From NCBI GenBank assembly GCA_951230915.1, contig OX579634.1, positions 744,001 through 808,000 of the forward strand: DNA of 64,000 nt, read 5' to 3'. The notes beneath the pieces are model-generated. The model had not been told where the DNA came from. It ran no database searches and saw only the letters and a list, made by a program, of their open reading frames with translations. The stretch's first letter is position 1. Every line of letters starts with the position of its first letter. The stretch comes from Antitrichia curtipendula (taxonomy: Eukaryota > Streptophyta > Bryopsida > Hypnales > Leucodontaceae). Positions 24,196-37,084 of the stretch are shown piece after piece. Made by a program: the position numbers and the translations under genes.

Positions 24196-27100
24196 CTACT
24201 TTGCATCTCTTGACAGTAAGTCAGTGTTTTGGCCGACGGGCCGTGAATTGCTCAGCTGATCAATGGCACCTCCCTGTTCCAACACTGCAGCAGCTCCCAT
24301 TCCAGATCCTGGACAATCAAAATCAGACCCATATCCTGGTCAGATAACATCCAGATAAACAAGAAACCTAGGTCGGCACAACTTCAATCGGGTTAGTCCA
24401 CTTGTAAATGTAGAGTTGAAATAAACCATTTCGGAAGCTTCAAGGTAATAAAAGCGAACCAAAAGGAAGAAGAAACTATATGAAAGAAACACGATTTGCA
24501 AGTTCTAAAATTGACTATTAGATTCCAATGCGATCTTTCTGTTTTCAGCTTGGGCACTTAGGGTTAACATTCAATGGAGAACACATAGACAATGTGACGC
24601 TTGGCACGTTGCATGTCAAAGAGGAACGCTTCCTTTTCTGAGCTATCTGAAGTTTAAGGGAGCAAGTAATAATACCAATACACATGGTCACGATACCAAA
24701 GCGGCAATCCTTGCCACGCTTCTTCATCTCGTGCAAGAGTGTTCCCACGCATCGAGCACCTACAGAATGGAGATCGTCAGGAGAGAACGAAAGAAGGCCA
24801 GCCATAACATTCTTGAGAAGCTGCCTCGACAAACTTGGAAATAGAATCTAGGATTCAATTTGCATAAGCTCAAGCTGGTCAATCAGTGAAAAGCTTTGTC
24901 AATGTCTGCAGATTTTGAACTCAATTAACCCGTGCGCTCTACATTGTCTGTAGGCATTCTCAATTGAACAATTTCCTACTGAGAACAGTGGGGAGTGTGA
25001 AACCTCCCAGCTGCTCTAATGTTATGAGTTATGACCCAAGAAGCAACGAAACCCAGAAGTTTACTAGAGAACCAAAGCTCACCCGTGGCACCAAGTGGAT
25101 GACCAAGTGCTATGGCACCTCCATTCACATTGATCTTCTCCTCATCTAGTCCTAATTCCTGGGCACAGTATGTGTACTGTGATGCAAACGCCTGCACCAA
25201 AGAAAAATCACCTGTAAATCCAGATTTCCTTTGTAGTTTGTGACCGAAGGTTACACGCTTAAGACTTCGGTGAGAACAGACTTCGGTAAAAACAAAAAGC
25301 ACACTTCAAAACAAAAATTACCCTTCGAATGAGTATGCTTTGGTTTAGGAGCTAATACAAGTCAACTACATGAAACATTTTGTAACTGAATGACAAAATA
25401 CTGTACCTCGTTAATTTCGAAGAGATCGATATCGCTGATCTCAAGTCCAGCTGCCTTGACAGCAGCGGGAATAGCGACAGCGGGACCGATTCCCATAACA
25501 GCCGGATCCACACCTACAGCAACGAAGCTCCTGCATATCCAAAGTTTCACGAAGATGAGTAAATGTCCAATAGTGCTAAAAACTTGATACACCAACGTTA
25601 TGTATGACTATGAAGGCAAATATGGGCTACCAGGTTCAAGAAACGACGTTGAAGAGCTCCGCCACACTTGTTATGAAACAGAATGCTTGATAAGAACAAA
25701 GAAAGAAAGAGAAAAAAACATACCTAAAAACACCAAGGATGGGCAAATTTTTCTCTAAAGCAGTCCTGCGTTTCATGAGCAGAACAGCCCCAGCTCCATC
25801 ACTCACTTGAGAAGAATTCCCTGAAACACCGCCAAACAAGATTACCTTCTTTAGAAAAAGCATTGTTGTTCAACCCCAACGTTAATAGTATCCAATGGTA
25901 ACATAAAAAAGAATAAAACTTCGTAAAAAGAGTCAAGACAACCCAAATACAAAGGTCCAAGGAGTGCCCAAGTCATCACCATAGCATTTAGTGTCACAAA
26001 TCCCTCTTTAAGAATATGAAACAAAAATCCTGCAACACTCTTCACTAACAGCAACACTATCACGAAGCAAAGAAATTGGCAGCCCCAATATACTCTCTTT
26101 AAAGTTGAGCTACTTTAAAGAGGTGTACCTGCAGTAGTTGATCCAGATTTCTTAAAAACTGCCTTCAGCTTTGCCAAGTCAGCAATGCTTGCCCCAGGAC
26201 GGATACCATCATCCTCAGAGATAATTACGCGCTTCTCTTCTCCAGTTTTAGGATCGACCAGCTGTCAAGACAAACATTGCCGTCCAGATGACACCATACA
26301 TGAGAGATTCGCTGACCTCACATACACTGCCCTAAATTGAGGTTAAGAAGAGTAAGCGTAACCAAGTTCGATTAAATTCAACTATGTAATCGCCCAGCAA
26401 AGGCGCACACAAAGTAAAATTTCAAACATTTATTATCCAAAAAGCTAACTTGAGCGTTATAGAAGGAAAGGTGGGCTACATTTAAACCCAGCAAGTGTAC
26501 CCTTTTTCATAATGCCTAAAGATACATAAGTACGGAATATAACAAAGTACCTTGGTGTGCACTGGGATAATCTCATCCTTGAATCGACCAGAGGCCCTAG
26601 CAGCTGCTGCCTTTTGGTGCGATTTAACCTAACAAACAACATATTTACACAAGTCAGTTCTGGCAGCGAATATTCAGAATACAATTAGAAAATGACAACC
26701 ACGACCAACATGAAGGAGAATGACATACTGCTGCAGCATCCTGTTGTTTGCGACTAATTCCGTAGCGCTCTGCCACATTCTCTGAAGTGATACCCATGGG
26801 GAGTAGGCAATCCTGGGCTCTTTGATTAGCTTCCACCTGAACACAACCAACCAATCGTAACAAAAATCTTAGTCAAGGGCTGGAACCCTCAAGCACAAAA
26901 GAATTGACAAAAGACGACCACTACGGTCGACGAAAAGGAAAAAAGGAGTCCACCCAGATTCCGGTAACAAGACATAAATTAATAACAAGAAAAAAAATAG
27001 AACAGATAAGACTCTTCAGAAATAAACAGATGATCCAAAGAACAATTCCACCAGCAGGAAAACGTCACTACACAGAGAAGATACTGAAGTGGCTAGAAAC

Positions 27101-29496
27101 AATACCCTCGGATTAACGGAGCCTTCCCAAGCCATGGGATTGATAGACATTGACTCTAATCCACCTCCGATACCTGTCATACCGATCAATTCACAAATTA
27201 AAGAAATGGAATCCAACAGAAGAAGACCGTCATCCTACGCTCCATCGCCTTGAGAAGGCACCAGCCACGCAAGAAAGATGACGCTGCCTGCAAACGGTAA
27301 ACCTGTTTAACAGCTTCCAGTATCATGAGAGAACTCGCACCCAAAAACCACTATTACTGCAAAACTTACCAATGTCATAGAAACCTGCTTTGATTGCTGC
27401 CACTACATCCGCAACAGCTTGCAGTCCAGATGAGCATTGTCTATTCACAGTTCTAACTGGCACAGTCTCTGTTAACACCACAAAATAAAACACATCAGAG
27501 GCTAAATCATTTGAATCACATAGAGAAAGAGAGTAAAACGATTGCTTTCAATATAAACGTAACGAATAGGAAGGTCAAAATCACACGAGCAATTTGCGAA
27601 GACTGAAGTAGAGCTCAAACTCATATGAAACTGAAGTGAGGAGCTCACCAGGAAATCCAGCGAAAAATGCAGCCATGCGGCACTCATTTGCACGCTGAGC
27701 ACCAGGAGCAAGAACAGAACCAATCACAATGTCCCCCACTTCTGCAGGATTCAGGCCCGTGCTCTCGACAACAGCCTGCACCCAAGATCCACATTAGCGT
27801 AGAGAACCACTTCAGGAAATCCATACTTGCGTGTACAGGAGCGCTAAAAGACAAGCCCTTTGAGCTTGTGTCCTTGATTGTTTAACATCACACAGATGTG
27901 GATAATGTTTTCCCGGGATGACATAATAGATACAGATTAGGGAGTAAGTGGTGGGCACTTCAAGATTAACCAAAAAGGAACAACTTTCCAGGTGGCATGG
28001 GTACAGCAAATAGTTTAACCCCTGAAGGACCAAAGATGTATGACCAATTCAATTACTCGAGTTGTGAAAAATGGAATTCAGATGGGAGTCATTTTGTATG
28101 GTCAGAAAAGACATAAAATTGGACGAAAGAAAGACCGTGTATGACAAAGGTGCTAAAAAGAACATGAAACCAAATTTTGGTCCTTTAAGGGTCCTCTAGG
28201 GTCATTCACATTCACAAGACTTCTCACCTTAAGGACCGGTGCCAAGAGGTCATCCGGGTAGGTGTCCTTAAACCCCCCCCGTTTCGCTCTGCAAATTGGC
28301 GTCCGAAACGCACTGCACCACAAACAGGATTCAAAGTTAACACTTCAGTTCAAACAGCAGAGTGAACTGAATATCAACATTGCTCAAAGACGCATTATCT
28401 GCTTCACCCCTGAAGGACCAAGGATTTATGGTATGAAACGACCAACTCGATCGACCCGATTGTGGAAAATACAAATTTAGATGGGGCCAAATCTTGAGTC
28501 ACCAGAATCAATGAAGAACATAGAGTGAGCTGGACAAAAAAGAAAGGAAATTGAGAGGATTCCAATCCGTGACCAAAAGGTCTCCCATGAGAAACTGTTC
28601 ACCACCTTCTCTATGTTGATGAGGTGACAAGATAAGCTCTCTCTATGAATAAATATCATTCTAACGGCAGAAACCACTGCAATCCACGGGAACGAATTCC
28701 CCTCCTTAGAGCTACACCAAAGTGCAAAGAAACAAAAGCAAACCTCTCTTGAACACAGAAAGAACTTACGCCACAATGACGACATCATCGAGGAAGTCGG
28801 TGGTCCGCGCATACGGTGCACTGTCATTAGCGGAACAGATAGACGACTGCGAGAGTCACAACAACACGCAACAATAACAAAATAATCAAACGATCAACCT
28901 TCATTAGTTGCAATCGATCTCCACACATAAAATCAACCACCAAACATCGAGTACATCAAACAAACCCAAAATCCCACTCCACCACACGTAAGACGCAACC
29001 GGAGATTCCTCTCCCTTCTGCGACTCCCCTTGTGATGGAACCCAATCCTCCAGATCCAAAACAACACTCCAACTCTAAAGCAAAGCAAATTTCAGCTCTT
29101 ATTCCAATTTCCTCAAAACCAACCTACTCCTTATCACCTCAAAACGAATTAATTCCAATCAAAGAAACACCCCATCTCTTGAATTGAACCTGGAACCCCG
29201 TCCACTAACCTAACAAGAAACCGCCAAATTCACCGCAGCTCCCCAAACTCCAACCAAACCCCAAAAGAAACTGACTCTCCTTCTTCACATGCGAATTGCG
29301 CATAGGAACAAGAAATTGACAAGCCCAATTGATACCAATCACGTACACGCCACCCGATCGGGCAAGAGGAATGAAAGCAAGGGAGAGATGATGAATGGGC
29401 AAGCAAGCTTACCACGATGTTGGCAGCCGCGCGGCGCCCTGTCTCGGGCTTCAAGTGGTCGAGCAGCACCTGCTGTCGCATCTTCATCTTGTCCAT
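24196..29496 (-). CDS. KAT: peroxisomal 3-ketoacyl-CoA thiolase
   Basis: Fourteen exons on the minus strand: 29413-29496, 28770-28846, 28228-28312, 27649-27775, 27370-27468, 27106-27173, 26729-26836, 26551-26628, 26129-26261, 25724-25820, 25407-25530, 25083-25191, 24676-24759, 24196-24308. They join in phase to 461 codons plus stop, about the length of Arabidopsis KAT2 (462). The enzyme does the last step of fatty-acid beta-oxidation, thiolytic release of acetyl-CoA, in peroxisomes. It also serves jasmonate and auxin-precursor shortening in plants. The N-terminus has a textbook PTS2, RQQVLLDHL (7-15). Catalytic residues are visible: Cys136 in [10 protein letters not shown], His391 in GHPLGATG and Cys423 in MCIGSGMG, plus NEAF. 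No damage was seen. Introns 2 and 3 hold MITE sequence; intron 9 has a hairpin next to its 5' splice site. Confidence 0.95.
26095..26122 (-). repeat. 11-bp-arm hairpin at a thiolase 5' splice site
   Basis: CTCTTTAAAGT and ACTTTAAAGAG form perfect arms around a 6-nt loop. In the minus-strand transcript the hairpin starts at about intron position +7 after the donor of exon 9 (26128). It could affect U1 access or splicing efficiency. Confidence 0.6.
28012..28195. mobile_element. MITE in thiolase intron 3
   Basis: The element starts TTTAACCCCTGAAGGACC and ends GGTCCTTTAAGGGTCC, an imperfect terminal inverted repeat enclosing about 180 bp. A truncated relative (left half only) lies in intron 2 at about 28400-28490, sharing the CCCCTGAAGGACCAA start and the following ~80 bp. 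The right end is only about 30 nt from the exon 3 donor. Confidence 0.7.
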
Positions 29497-31658
29497 GTCT
29501 GCGAAGGAATTGGCTGCGAAGAAACTAATCCTCTGCGACGCACGGCAACAAAGGGAAGCGCAAGCGTGACGGAAGAAGCCAAAGAGTGCGTGCGAAGAAG
29601 GCGTGTGACAGAACGCGGGGGATGCGAGACGACTGAATTTATAGGAAACGCCGATCGGAAGGGAACTCAAACGTGGTCCAGCAATACCGTAAAACAAATG
29701 AAGCTTATTTATTATTATTAATTTGCCTGCACTCAATTGCCTTTCGCAGGCAGGCTCTCTCATGCAGTGTGAAAGTTATCCCCTTTGCCCGTGGTCTTCT
29801 TCCACGCTGCCACGGTCACTGGTCACCGGGAAACTCCCCTTTGAAGGTTGTCCCAGAAATAGACAACGTGTATGCTGCAACAGCGAGTTGGACCACCTGG
29901 GCTGACGTGGAGGTGAGCAAGGACCTACTCAGCAACTTGGTGGTCCCAAATTAGGTCCCAAGGCCCAACCAATTCCAGAGCGAAATTCTTGACTCACACG
30001 TAAAACGGTGGATGGGTCATGGGTGGGCCCCGAGGGATCAGTCCCAGCGGTGAAGAGTTATCTGGACATGGATAACTTAAATGACCTAACTTACAATTCT
30101 GGGAACATGCGGGAGGAAGCGTAAGTGCTATTAGAGAGGGTGACAATAAAGAGGTCCATGTGCCTGTAGCTAAAAAAATTTATTTATTTTTCTTCCTCCA
30201 AAGTGGGTGAGTGCCTTTAGCCTGGAAGAAAGCTTTCTTAACAATTGGAACTCATCTACCGCTACTCTACCTGCCAATATCATAACATTGTATAACTAGT
30301 CCATGGTCCTTCCATGTTGGGAAGGTATTGTGTCTCCTTCAATGCGTGGGAGAGACTTTCAGCTAATTTAAGGATTGGAGTTGGCTAAGGAGCCATATAA
30401 AACAATTTTGTTCACCATAGGGGACCCCTTTTCAAGGATGCAAAAGGCCTCCCTACCTCATTGGTAAACAATGTTATGATATTAGCCAAATTTGAAGTTG
30501 AGTGAATGTTTTCCTCCAAAATTAATTGTAATGTCATTTATAAATGTTGTTTATGTTGTGCATCTTTCAAGAACATTTGAATTCTATTCAATTTGAATTT
30601 TTGTTGGAATGATAACAAAACAAGGTTGCATGCACTCTAATCACATCGAGTTTGTCTTCTTCCTGTAAATGGAGGTTTAGATCTCACCCTAAAGAGATCA
30701 AATAATAGGCTTATAAAGTCTCAAACAAAGTGTGGGGTTTACAAATGATGAATAGGTGGCCTGCCTAAACAATTTTTTCAAAATTGTAAAAGTTTCTAAT
30801 CGAAAAGTCCTCATTGTAGATGGAAAATTATTCATAATGATGTAAGTTTTGAAATTTAAAAAAAATTGAGGTATTCAAGAATAGAAACTTAAATCAATTT
30901 CAATATAATTAATTTTGTCAACAATGTGTTGAAATTAGTCGTGGAGTCATGTATGTGTATATGTGGTGGTAGTAGTGAGCTTTAAAAAAATACCTCTTTA
31001 TACTATAGTAGATGATTTTTAATTCTATTCTAGTTTTAGAAGGGTAAGTCGTTGCTTTTGACCCTGTTTTTTTTAATCCATTGAAGCATGCTAAAATGCA
31101 TTGAAATCTTTGTTCATTTGTCAATAAGATCCAATAAAAATAATATATATATTTTTATAACAGAAAGTATATTTAGGTACTACTCTTGTCAATTACAGGT
31201 GTTTTTACTTTATATCCAAAACATGAAAAGGATCAACAAATTTGAATTACAAAGTAAATGGAAGACAACAATAAATAAGTGCTTTTATGGAATGTTCATA
31301 TTGAATGTTAATTGAATTATATCTAAATGGGTTTTAACCCCTAAAGAACCATTATATTTAAAGGCCCAAAACTGCTTCAAAATACTTGTCTCCAAAGCAA
31401 GGATAAAATCTTCATCAATATTTAGCTTTTTAACAAAACCAACCACATCATCTTTGGGTTAGCTTGTTTAAGTACATTGCCCCTAAATTTTATAATGAAT
31501 ATCCCCATTGATTGCAAGTTCAATGTGCCTAAACTTCAAAATGGAGGCTTTTCTAGTCCTCCAAAAGGTGAAGTTTTGTCTTTCAATATTTTTAGGAAAA
31601 AACACGTATGTCCTATAACTTGTGCATTTTCGTCAATATGCTGAAAAATGGGTTGAGA

Positions 31659-31746
<88 letters not shown>

Positions 31747-32348
31747 CCAAAAAGAATTTCATATTCATTTAAAAAAAAATTGTAAATTAGAAGGTGTTAC
31801 TAAATGAAAAATATAACTAATATGCTAATCATTTTTGGAAGAATTTTACCATTACATGTATTTTGGAGGGTCTGGAGGGTTGTTTCAGGCCTATTCTTAT
31901 TCCTGTAAACCAGCCAATGCTTGTCAAAATATAAAATAATAATAAAATAATAAAAATGGTTTTTTAAATATTAAATAATTTATAAAAAAAATTATTTTTT
32001 ATTTTTAAATTTTTTTTAAATTAATATCCGATGTGGCAGTCACTTCGACACATTGACTTGCTGCTGCAACAGAGTTCCCATAGTTTGGGAACCCCAAAGA
32101 ATTCACAGCCCTCCACAACAGTGAAATCTCATATAATGAATTATTATTCCCATTGGTGAGAGTGTTTTAGTAAACAATTAATATCTTTTAAAAAAAAGTT
32201 TATCTGAAAATTTTCATAATTGAGAACAAAAAGCAACTTCATGTGTTTTTTCTACCTTTATTGCCCACAAAATAAAACTCCTCATAACTTTTACCTCATT
32301 ATTTAAAATTCAATGGTTCAATTTTTTTGAGTAGGTATGAAGTCATTA
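29497..32348. other. thiolase upstream region and AT-rich spacer
   Basis: 29497 to about 30100 is moderately GC-rich and probably holds the thiolase promoter and 5' leader. From 30200 the DNA is AT-rich with no gene recognised. A GTTTTAACCCCTAAAGAACC terminus (about 31330) belongs to the recurrent MITE family. An AT dinucleotide tract occupies 31660-31744. The TTA at 32346-32348 is the left target duplication of the CACTA element. Confidence 0.4.
31660..31744. repeat. (AT)n microsatellite
   Basis: An almost uninterrupted AT dinucleotide run of about 85 bp. The frame reading YIYIYI across it is an artefact. Confidence 0.95.
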
Positions 32349-32779
32349 CACTACAAGAAAACGAGGGGTTCTGCGACTGCACTGTGCAACTCATTTTGTA
32401 GTTGCATACGTCGTTTGTAACTAGGTGATAATCTGGAGCCCGCAGTTGCAGTGGACAAGTTGCATGAGTTGCAGTGTAGTCGTAGGGGGTTCATGTCATC
32501 GGACAGTATTCAAAAAACTTCATCGACAAATTGTTCTGACGTGGAGTTTACTGCCACGTAAGGTCAGGTCCTGCATTCGATACTTCAGGCACTTGTAGTC
32601 GACTTCTTTGCAACTAGCATACACTCGCTTATGACGTATCATATGCAACTTGTTCACAACTTTTTTGCAACTAGATTCTGTTGATGTATGACGTCTTTGC
32701 CACTACTATGCAACTACAGAGGGATCTGCGACTAGTTTCTGATGTGTCCAGCTACTCATCAAGTATGCGACTTTTATGC

Positions 32780-33590
32780 GACAAGTTTTCAACTCATGTG
32801 CTACTCCTTTGCTACTTCTAAGCAACTTCTGGATAACTCCTATGCAACTGATCGTCAACTCATATGCAATTAAATTGCAACTCAAAGTTCACTCAGGTAG
32901 AATTCATTTGCAACTAAAAATCGACTCACATACAACTAATTTGCAACTCAACACCAACTCACATGCAACTCATTTGGAACTCAAAGCCAACTCATATACA
33001 ACTAGTTTGAAACTCAATGCCAACTTCCGTGCAACTCATTTGCTAAAAAAACCTTGCCTCGGGCAAATCGTTTGCAACACATTGCCAACTTATATGCTAC
33101 CAATTTCCAACTCAGAGCCAACTCAGATGCAACTAGTCTTCAACTCAAAGCCAACTTACATGAAACTGGTTTGCCACTTTAAGCCAACTCATGTGGAAAT
33201 AGTTTGCAACTCTAAACCAATTCACATACAACTAGTTTGCAACTCAAAGCCAACTCAAAAACAACTCTTTTGCAAAAGAAGGCCTACTCATAAGCAACTA
33301 ATTCGCAACTCAGAGCCAACTCAAGAGCAACTACGTTGCAATTCGAAGCCAACTCCCATACAATTAGTTTACAACTGAGAACTGACTCATATATATCTAA
33401 TTTGCAACTCAAAGCCAACTCAAGGCCAACTGATATACAACTAGTTTGCAACTGAAGACTGACTCACATACAACTAGTTTACAACTAAGAGCTGACTCAT
33501 ATACAACTAGTTTGCAACTAAGAGCTGACTCATGTACAACTAGTTTGCAACTAAGAACTAACTCACATACTACTAGTTTGCACTGCATTC
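32780..33590. repeat. left subterminal TTGCAACT array of the CACTA element
   Basis: Dozens of copies of GCAACT/GCCAACT recur, organised into a 36-bp higher unit by 33420-33580 (units starting near GACTCATATACAACTAG and TTTGCAACTAAGAGCT). The open frame crossing it reads as 12-residue repeats and is not a protein gene. The motif density suggests transposase-binding sites. Confidence 0.85.
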
Positions 33591-35290
33591 CAAAAAAATT
33601 TGCTGCTAAGGGAATTCTCCACATATTCAAACTCAAGATCCATAATATCTCTGAGCTTTTTCAAAGTTTGTGGCCTGTGTTTATCCCAGTGAATAACACT
33701 CATATCAAGTATCAAAGGGGCAAAGGCCCTCATAGTTCGGTCCCAAGTAGTCTTCCTAGAAGAAGAGGCATCAATTTGACCATTTGACTTCACATGTAAT
33801 TCATTTGGTCTTTTGCCATTATTGCTTCTTTCTTCTGCTTTCTTCTCTAACTCTCTGTACCTCTTGCGCCTAGTAGAACATCCACCACTCTCTGACTGAC
33901 ACACCACTTCTTGTGATTGTACATGCCTTTGCTACAAAGCTAAAATAGGGGGAACATGAAATTCAACCATTGCCCGTTGTGAAGGTTCGGTAGGTGGTGG
34001 TGGTATGGACTGTGGTGCCTGGTACCCATTGCCACTGTCCAGCTAGGCTTTAGGGCATTGGTTGTCTTGCAAATCTACCATGATGAGAAGGTGAGGATCT
34101 CTTTCTGCTACTAGAGGCTTCTCCATATACGCGACTATCATCCTCTTCAAATTGATTGTCTTCATTCCCTGAAAGAATACAACAACATTAGTAGTATTAA
34201 AAGTAATGTACAAAAGAGAAAATTCTTATTACTGAACCTTTGTTTTCTTTAAAAGAAGTTCATTTCTATAAAAAAAATTCAACTCATCTTCTTCAGTGCT
34301 ATGAGAGTCCTCTGAAGCCGACATATCATCTTCAGCACTTGCATCTTCACTGATAGCTTTTAGGTCTTCACTGCTAACTCTGGCACTCTTTTGTGTGGGC
34401 AATGCTGGAGCTTGAGTATGCTATTCTTGCACACTTTTGCTCTTTGCAATTGAAGCTCCCCTGCAAACCAACCAACATTATAGCTTTAAAAAAAAGGATG
34501 TAAAAATAATCATCTATTTTTGGAGCCACATAATACATGAAGATTTCTGACATTACTTTGGATACTATGCTATGTTGTGTCTATTTTGCAACTACATGGC
34601 AAGTAGCAACTGCATGCCAACTAGTTTGCAACTATATGCCAACTAGCTTGCAACTACATAGCAACTACATGGCAACTAGTTTGCAATTTCAATTACCTCT
34701 ATAATGCTACAGCAACTTCTTACAAAAACTACTGAAATACTAGGAAACAAAAATATTGCAACCACCTAATCTTAAACATCATTGGAAGACTAAAGACAAT
34801 CTCCTAATTTTAGTGAGGCCCTTACAGTTCCTTTGATGTTGCTTTTATAGGTTGTACTTGTATTGCTCACTCCACCATTCTAGCATCTCGACGCAATTCC
34901 CTCTCCATTTTCTCATAGTCAATAGAATCTGTGCCAAGCGATTTTTATTCACCTACCTAAGAAGTCAAGATAATGGTTCAATGAACAATTACTACTTCAT
35001 TCAACTCTTCAAGAACTCTTTCTATCGCCAGCACAAAATAATGCATAAAGAAAACTATTGTTCTATGTTGTTTGCAAATTGGCTTGAATAGTTCAAAATC
35101 TCACAAACTCTACAAACTTGAAAACCATTATTATTAATTGTAAATGGCATAGCCAATTCCACACAAAACATTAGTTCCATGAGTTCTTGCTTAGGATTAC
35201 ACCTATCACCAAAGTACTTCACCAAAAATGATTTAATTCTTAAATCAATAGATGCATTCGTCATTTCTACACTACTCTTAGAAGTCATTC
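33563..35290 (-). pseudogene. TNPA-like transposon gene remnant
   Basis: On the minus strand, several coding-like pieces lie in order. The first (about 35055-35290) contains KSFLVKYFGD. The second (34280-34440) is acidic, with SSEDLKAISEDASAEDD. The third (34060-34175) follows a good acceptor and contains EDNQFEEDDSRVYGEASSSRKR, then meets an in-frame TAA. The last (33563-33907) is basic, with RRKRYRELEKKAEER and WDKHRPQTLKKLRDIMDLEF. The acidic/basic composition, position and the last piece resemble accessory (TNPA-type) proteins of CACTA elements. The in-frame stop and uncertain joins mean it is probably broken. Similarity is to general features, not a firm family match. Confidence 0.45.
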
Positions 35291-35635
35291 ATCAGCCACT
35301 TTAGGGTTTAGGCGTCCTTGCAGAGTTAGTTTATTCCCTGATAAACAGTTTCATATAATAACCCAAAACCCTAACAAATATAAAGGCACAAAGGCTTACA
35401 AATGCATACCATTCTGATGACCCTGAAAACATTTCCATTTGAAGCCTAAGAAAGCCAAAAAGTCTCGCAGAGAAACACCTCCACCGCAAGCTTCTGCTCC
35501 TTGTGAACTCTGCTCTGCTCGCAGAACCCTCCTCTCGCACAGAACCCTCCGCTTCGCTCGTAAAACCCTCCGCTCCGCTTGTAGAACCCTCCGCTTTGCT
35601 CACAGAATCCTCTACTTGTAGAACCTTAGCATGAT

Positions 35636-35711
35636 GGATGGATGAGAGAGATGAGAGTTGCAACCCACTTTGGATGGATGAGAGAGATGAGAGTTGCAAC
35701 CCACTTTGGAT
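35636..35711. repeat. 36-bp direct repeat, two copies
   Basis: GATGGATGAGAGAGATGAGAG followed by TTGCAACCCACTTTG occurs twice head to tail, near-identical, then begins a third time. It lies between the two gene remnants of the CACTA element, where their promoters would be expected. Confidence 0.8.
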
Positions 35712-36044
35712 GGATGGAGGGATGAGACTAGGAATTCCTATTTATTCTATATAAAACTCTCAATCTCTTCAAAGATTCTCAAGATTTACTGTATATTGAA
35801 TGTGCAATTACAAAGTGTACAATTAGAGAGGTTTGATTGCAGATAATTGTAATGTCTCATGCATTGCAAGATGCAACGCATAATTATGTGCTGAATAATG
35901 TTGCTATTTTGGAGCCACTTGTCAAGTAAGTTGTACTAGTTTCTTCTTCCACTTGTAGAATCCATTTAATAAAACAGGGATAGGTTGCAATATATTGATA
36001 TGAAATTAGTGTGAATAGCAAACTACTGACTATCATGCATTTGA

Positions 36045-36230
36045 AAAGCAACTAAAATGCAACTGAAAAGCAACTGCCATGCAACTAAAATGCAACTAAA
36101 ATGCAACTGAAAAGCAACTGCCATGCAACTAAAATGCAACTAAAATGCAATTAAAGTGCAACTACAATGCAACTGAAATGCAACTAAACAGCAAAGGAAC
36201 TGCAACTAACATGCAACTAAAATGCAAGTA
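36045..36230. repeat. internal TGCAACT array
   Basis: TGCAACTAAAA/TGCAACTGAAA units of 11-12 bp recur about 15 times just upstream of the TNP2-like exon. It uses the same core motif as the subterminal arrays. Confidence 0.85.
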
Positions 36231-36343
36231 TTGTCATTTCAAAATTAATGTCTGAGGTAGGTGGATGGAATTGACCATCTATAGTATTTGCTACTAGAAA
36301 ATCTTTACATTTATGATTTTGAACTTCTATCTTGTGTGTGCAG

Positions 36344-37062
36344 GAAGTGAAATTGATCCAAGCACAACACCACTTGATGCATGGATAAGAACAGCTCTTT
36401 GCAATAGTAGTGCTGATGCTCACACTCCGGAGGACAGAGATAGGATGTTATTATCCAACAGACCATCGCAGAAGACACTTCGATATTCTCGTATGAGAGC
36501 TTTTGGAAATCACTTCAAGGTTGAAGATAACTCTTCTAACCAATTGCAAACATATGATTGCGGTGTTGCATCTGTATTCGAAATTCCAGCTCCTGATCTT
36601 CGAGACGTGTCCGTGCACTACGTTGGAGTATTGAAAGATATATTCAAACTAGATTATGGATGTCTTAGCAATCCCGTGATACTATTGTGGTGTGAATGGG
36701 TGAAAAAATCAAACAATCAAGGAAATCCAACATACATTAGGGATAATGATGGTTTCCTTGTAGTGAACTTTTGTCACAAAATGCGGAAGATGCTTGATCC
36801 TTTTATTTTTCCAAGCCAAGCAACCCAAATGTTCTTTGCATTTGATGTGCTTAGGAAAGAAGATTGGAAAGTAGTATTACACAAGCAACCTCGTGCTCGA
36901 CGAGAATTTGTAGACACATCAGATGTATTCGTTAGCACCACTGTTCAAACTTTTGGTCTCATTGCTCCAGAGAATGTGCCTCCTCTACCTACTGTCCCGT
37001 CTCTGGTTGGAGCTATAGAGTTATCTGTAGAGGACAATCTCTTGGCATTTGCAAGATATTAA
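36344..37062 (+). pseudogene. TNP2-type CACTA transposase, C-terminal DUF4216 region
   Basis: A single open exon of about 239 codons follows a strong acceptor (CTTGTGTGTGCAG, ending 36343). It carries the signature of the DUF4216 domain found near the C-terminus of plant TNP2 transposases: VHYVGVLKDIFKLDY, then VILLWCEWV, then DGFLVVNF, then DPFIFPSQATQMFFAFD and WKVVLHKQPRARR. The upstream Transposase_21 catalytic region is absent from the plus strand of the element, so this is a truncated gene. The exon itself shows no stops or frameshifts, so the truncation may be recent or the exon may be fused to another transcript. Confidence 0.75.
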
Positions 37063-37084
37063 GAGCATTCATGGAAAATATTCA

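Noticed and set aside
31622..31807. Short frame reading YIYIYI
   Set aside because: A direct consequence of the AT microsatellite.
32776..33378. 200-codon open frame with 12-residue repeats (QLK/NSHATHL-like)
   Set aside because: It is a translation of the 36-bp TGCAACT subterminal repeat; a different reading phase and the opposite strand give similar repeat peptides, and it has no start context or domain.
35331..35699. 122-codon minus-strand frame rich in Ser/Glu/Ala
   Set aside because: Its repeats come from the 36-bp DNA repeat and short GAGGGTTCT-type repeats; it could be a 5' leader of the TNPA-like gene but shows no protein-like conservation.
36045..36230. CRISPR-like regularly repeated short motif
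   Set aside because: Units are 11-12 bp without unique spacers, lie within a eukaryotic CACTA transposon, and vary in sequence.
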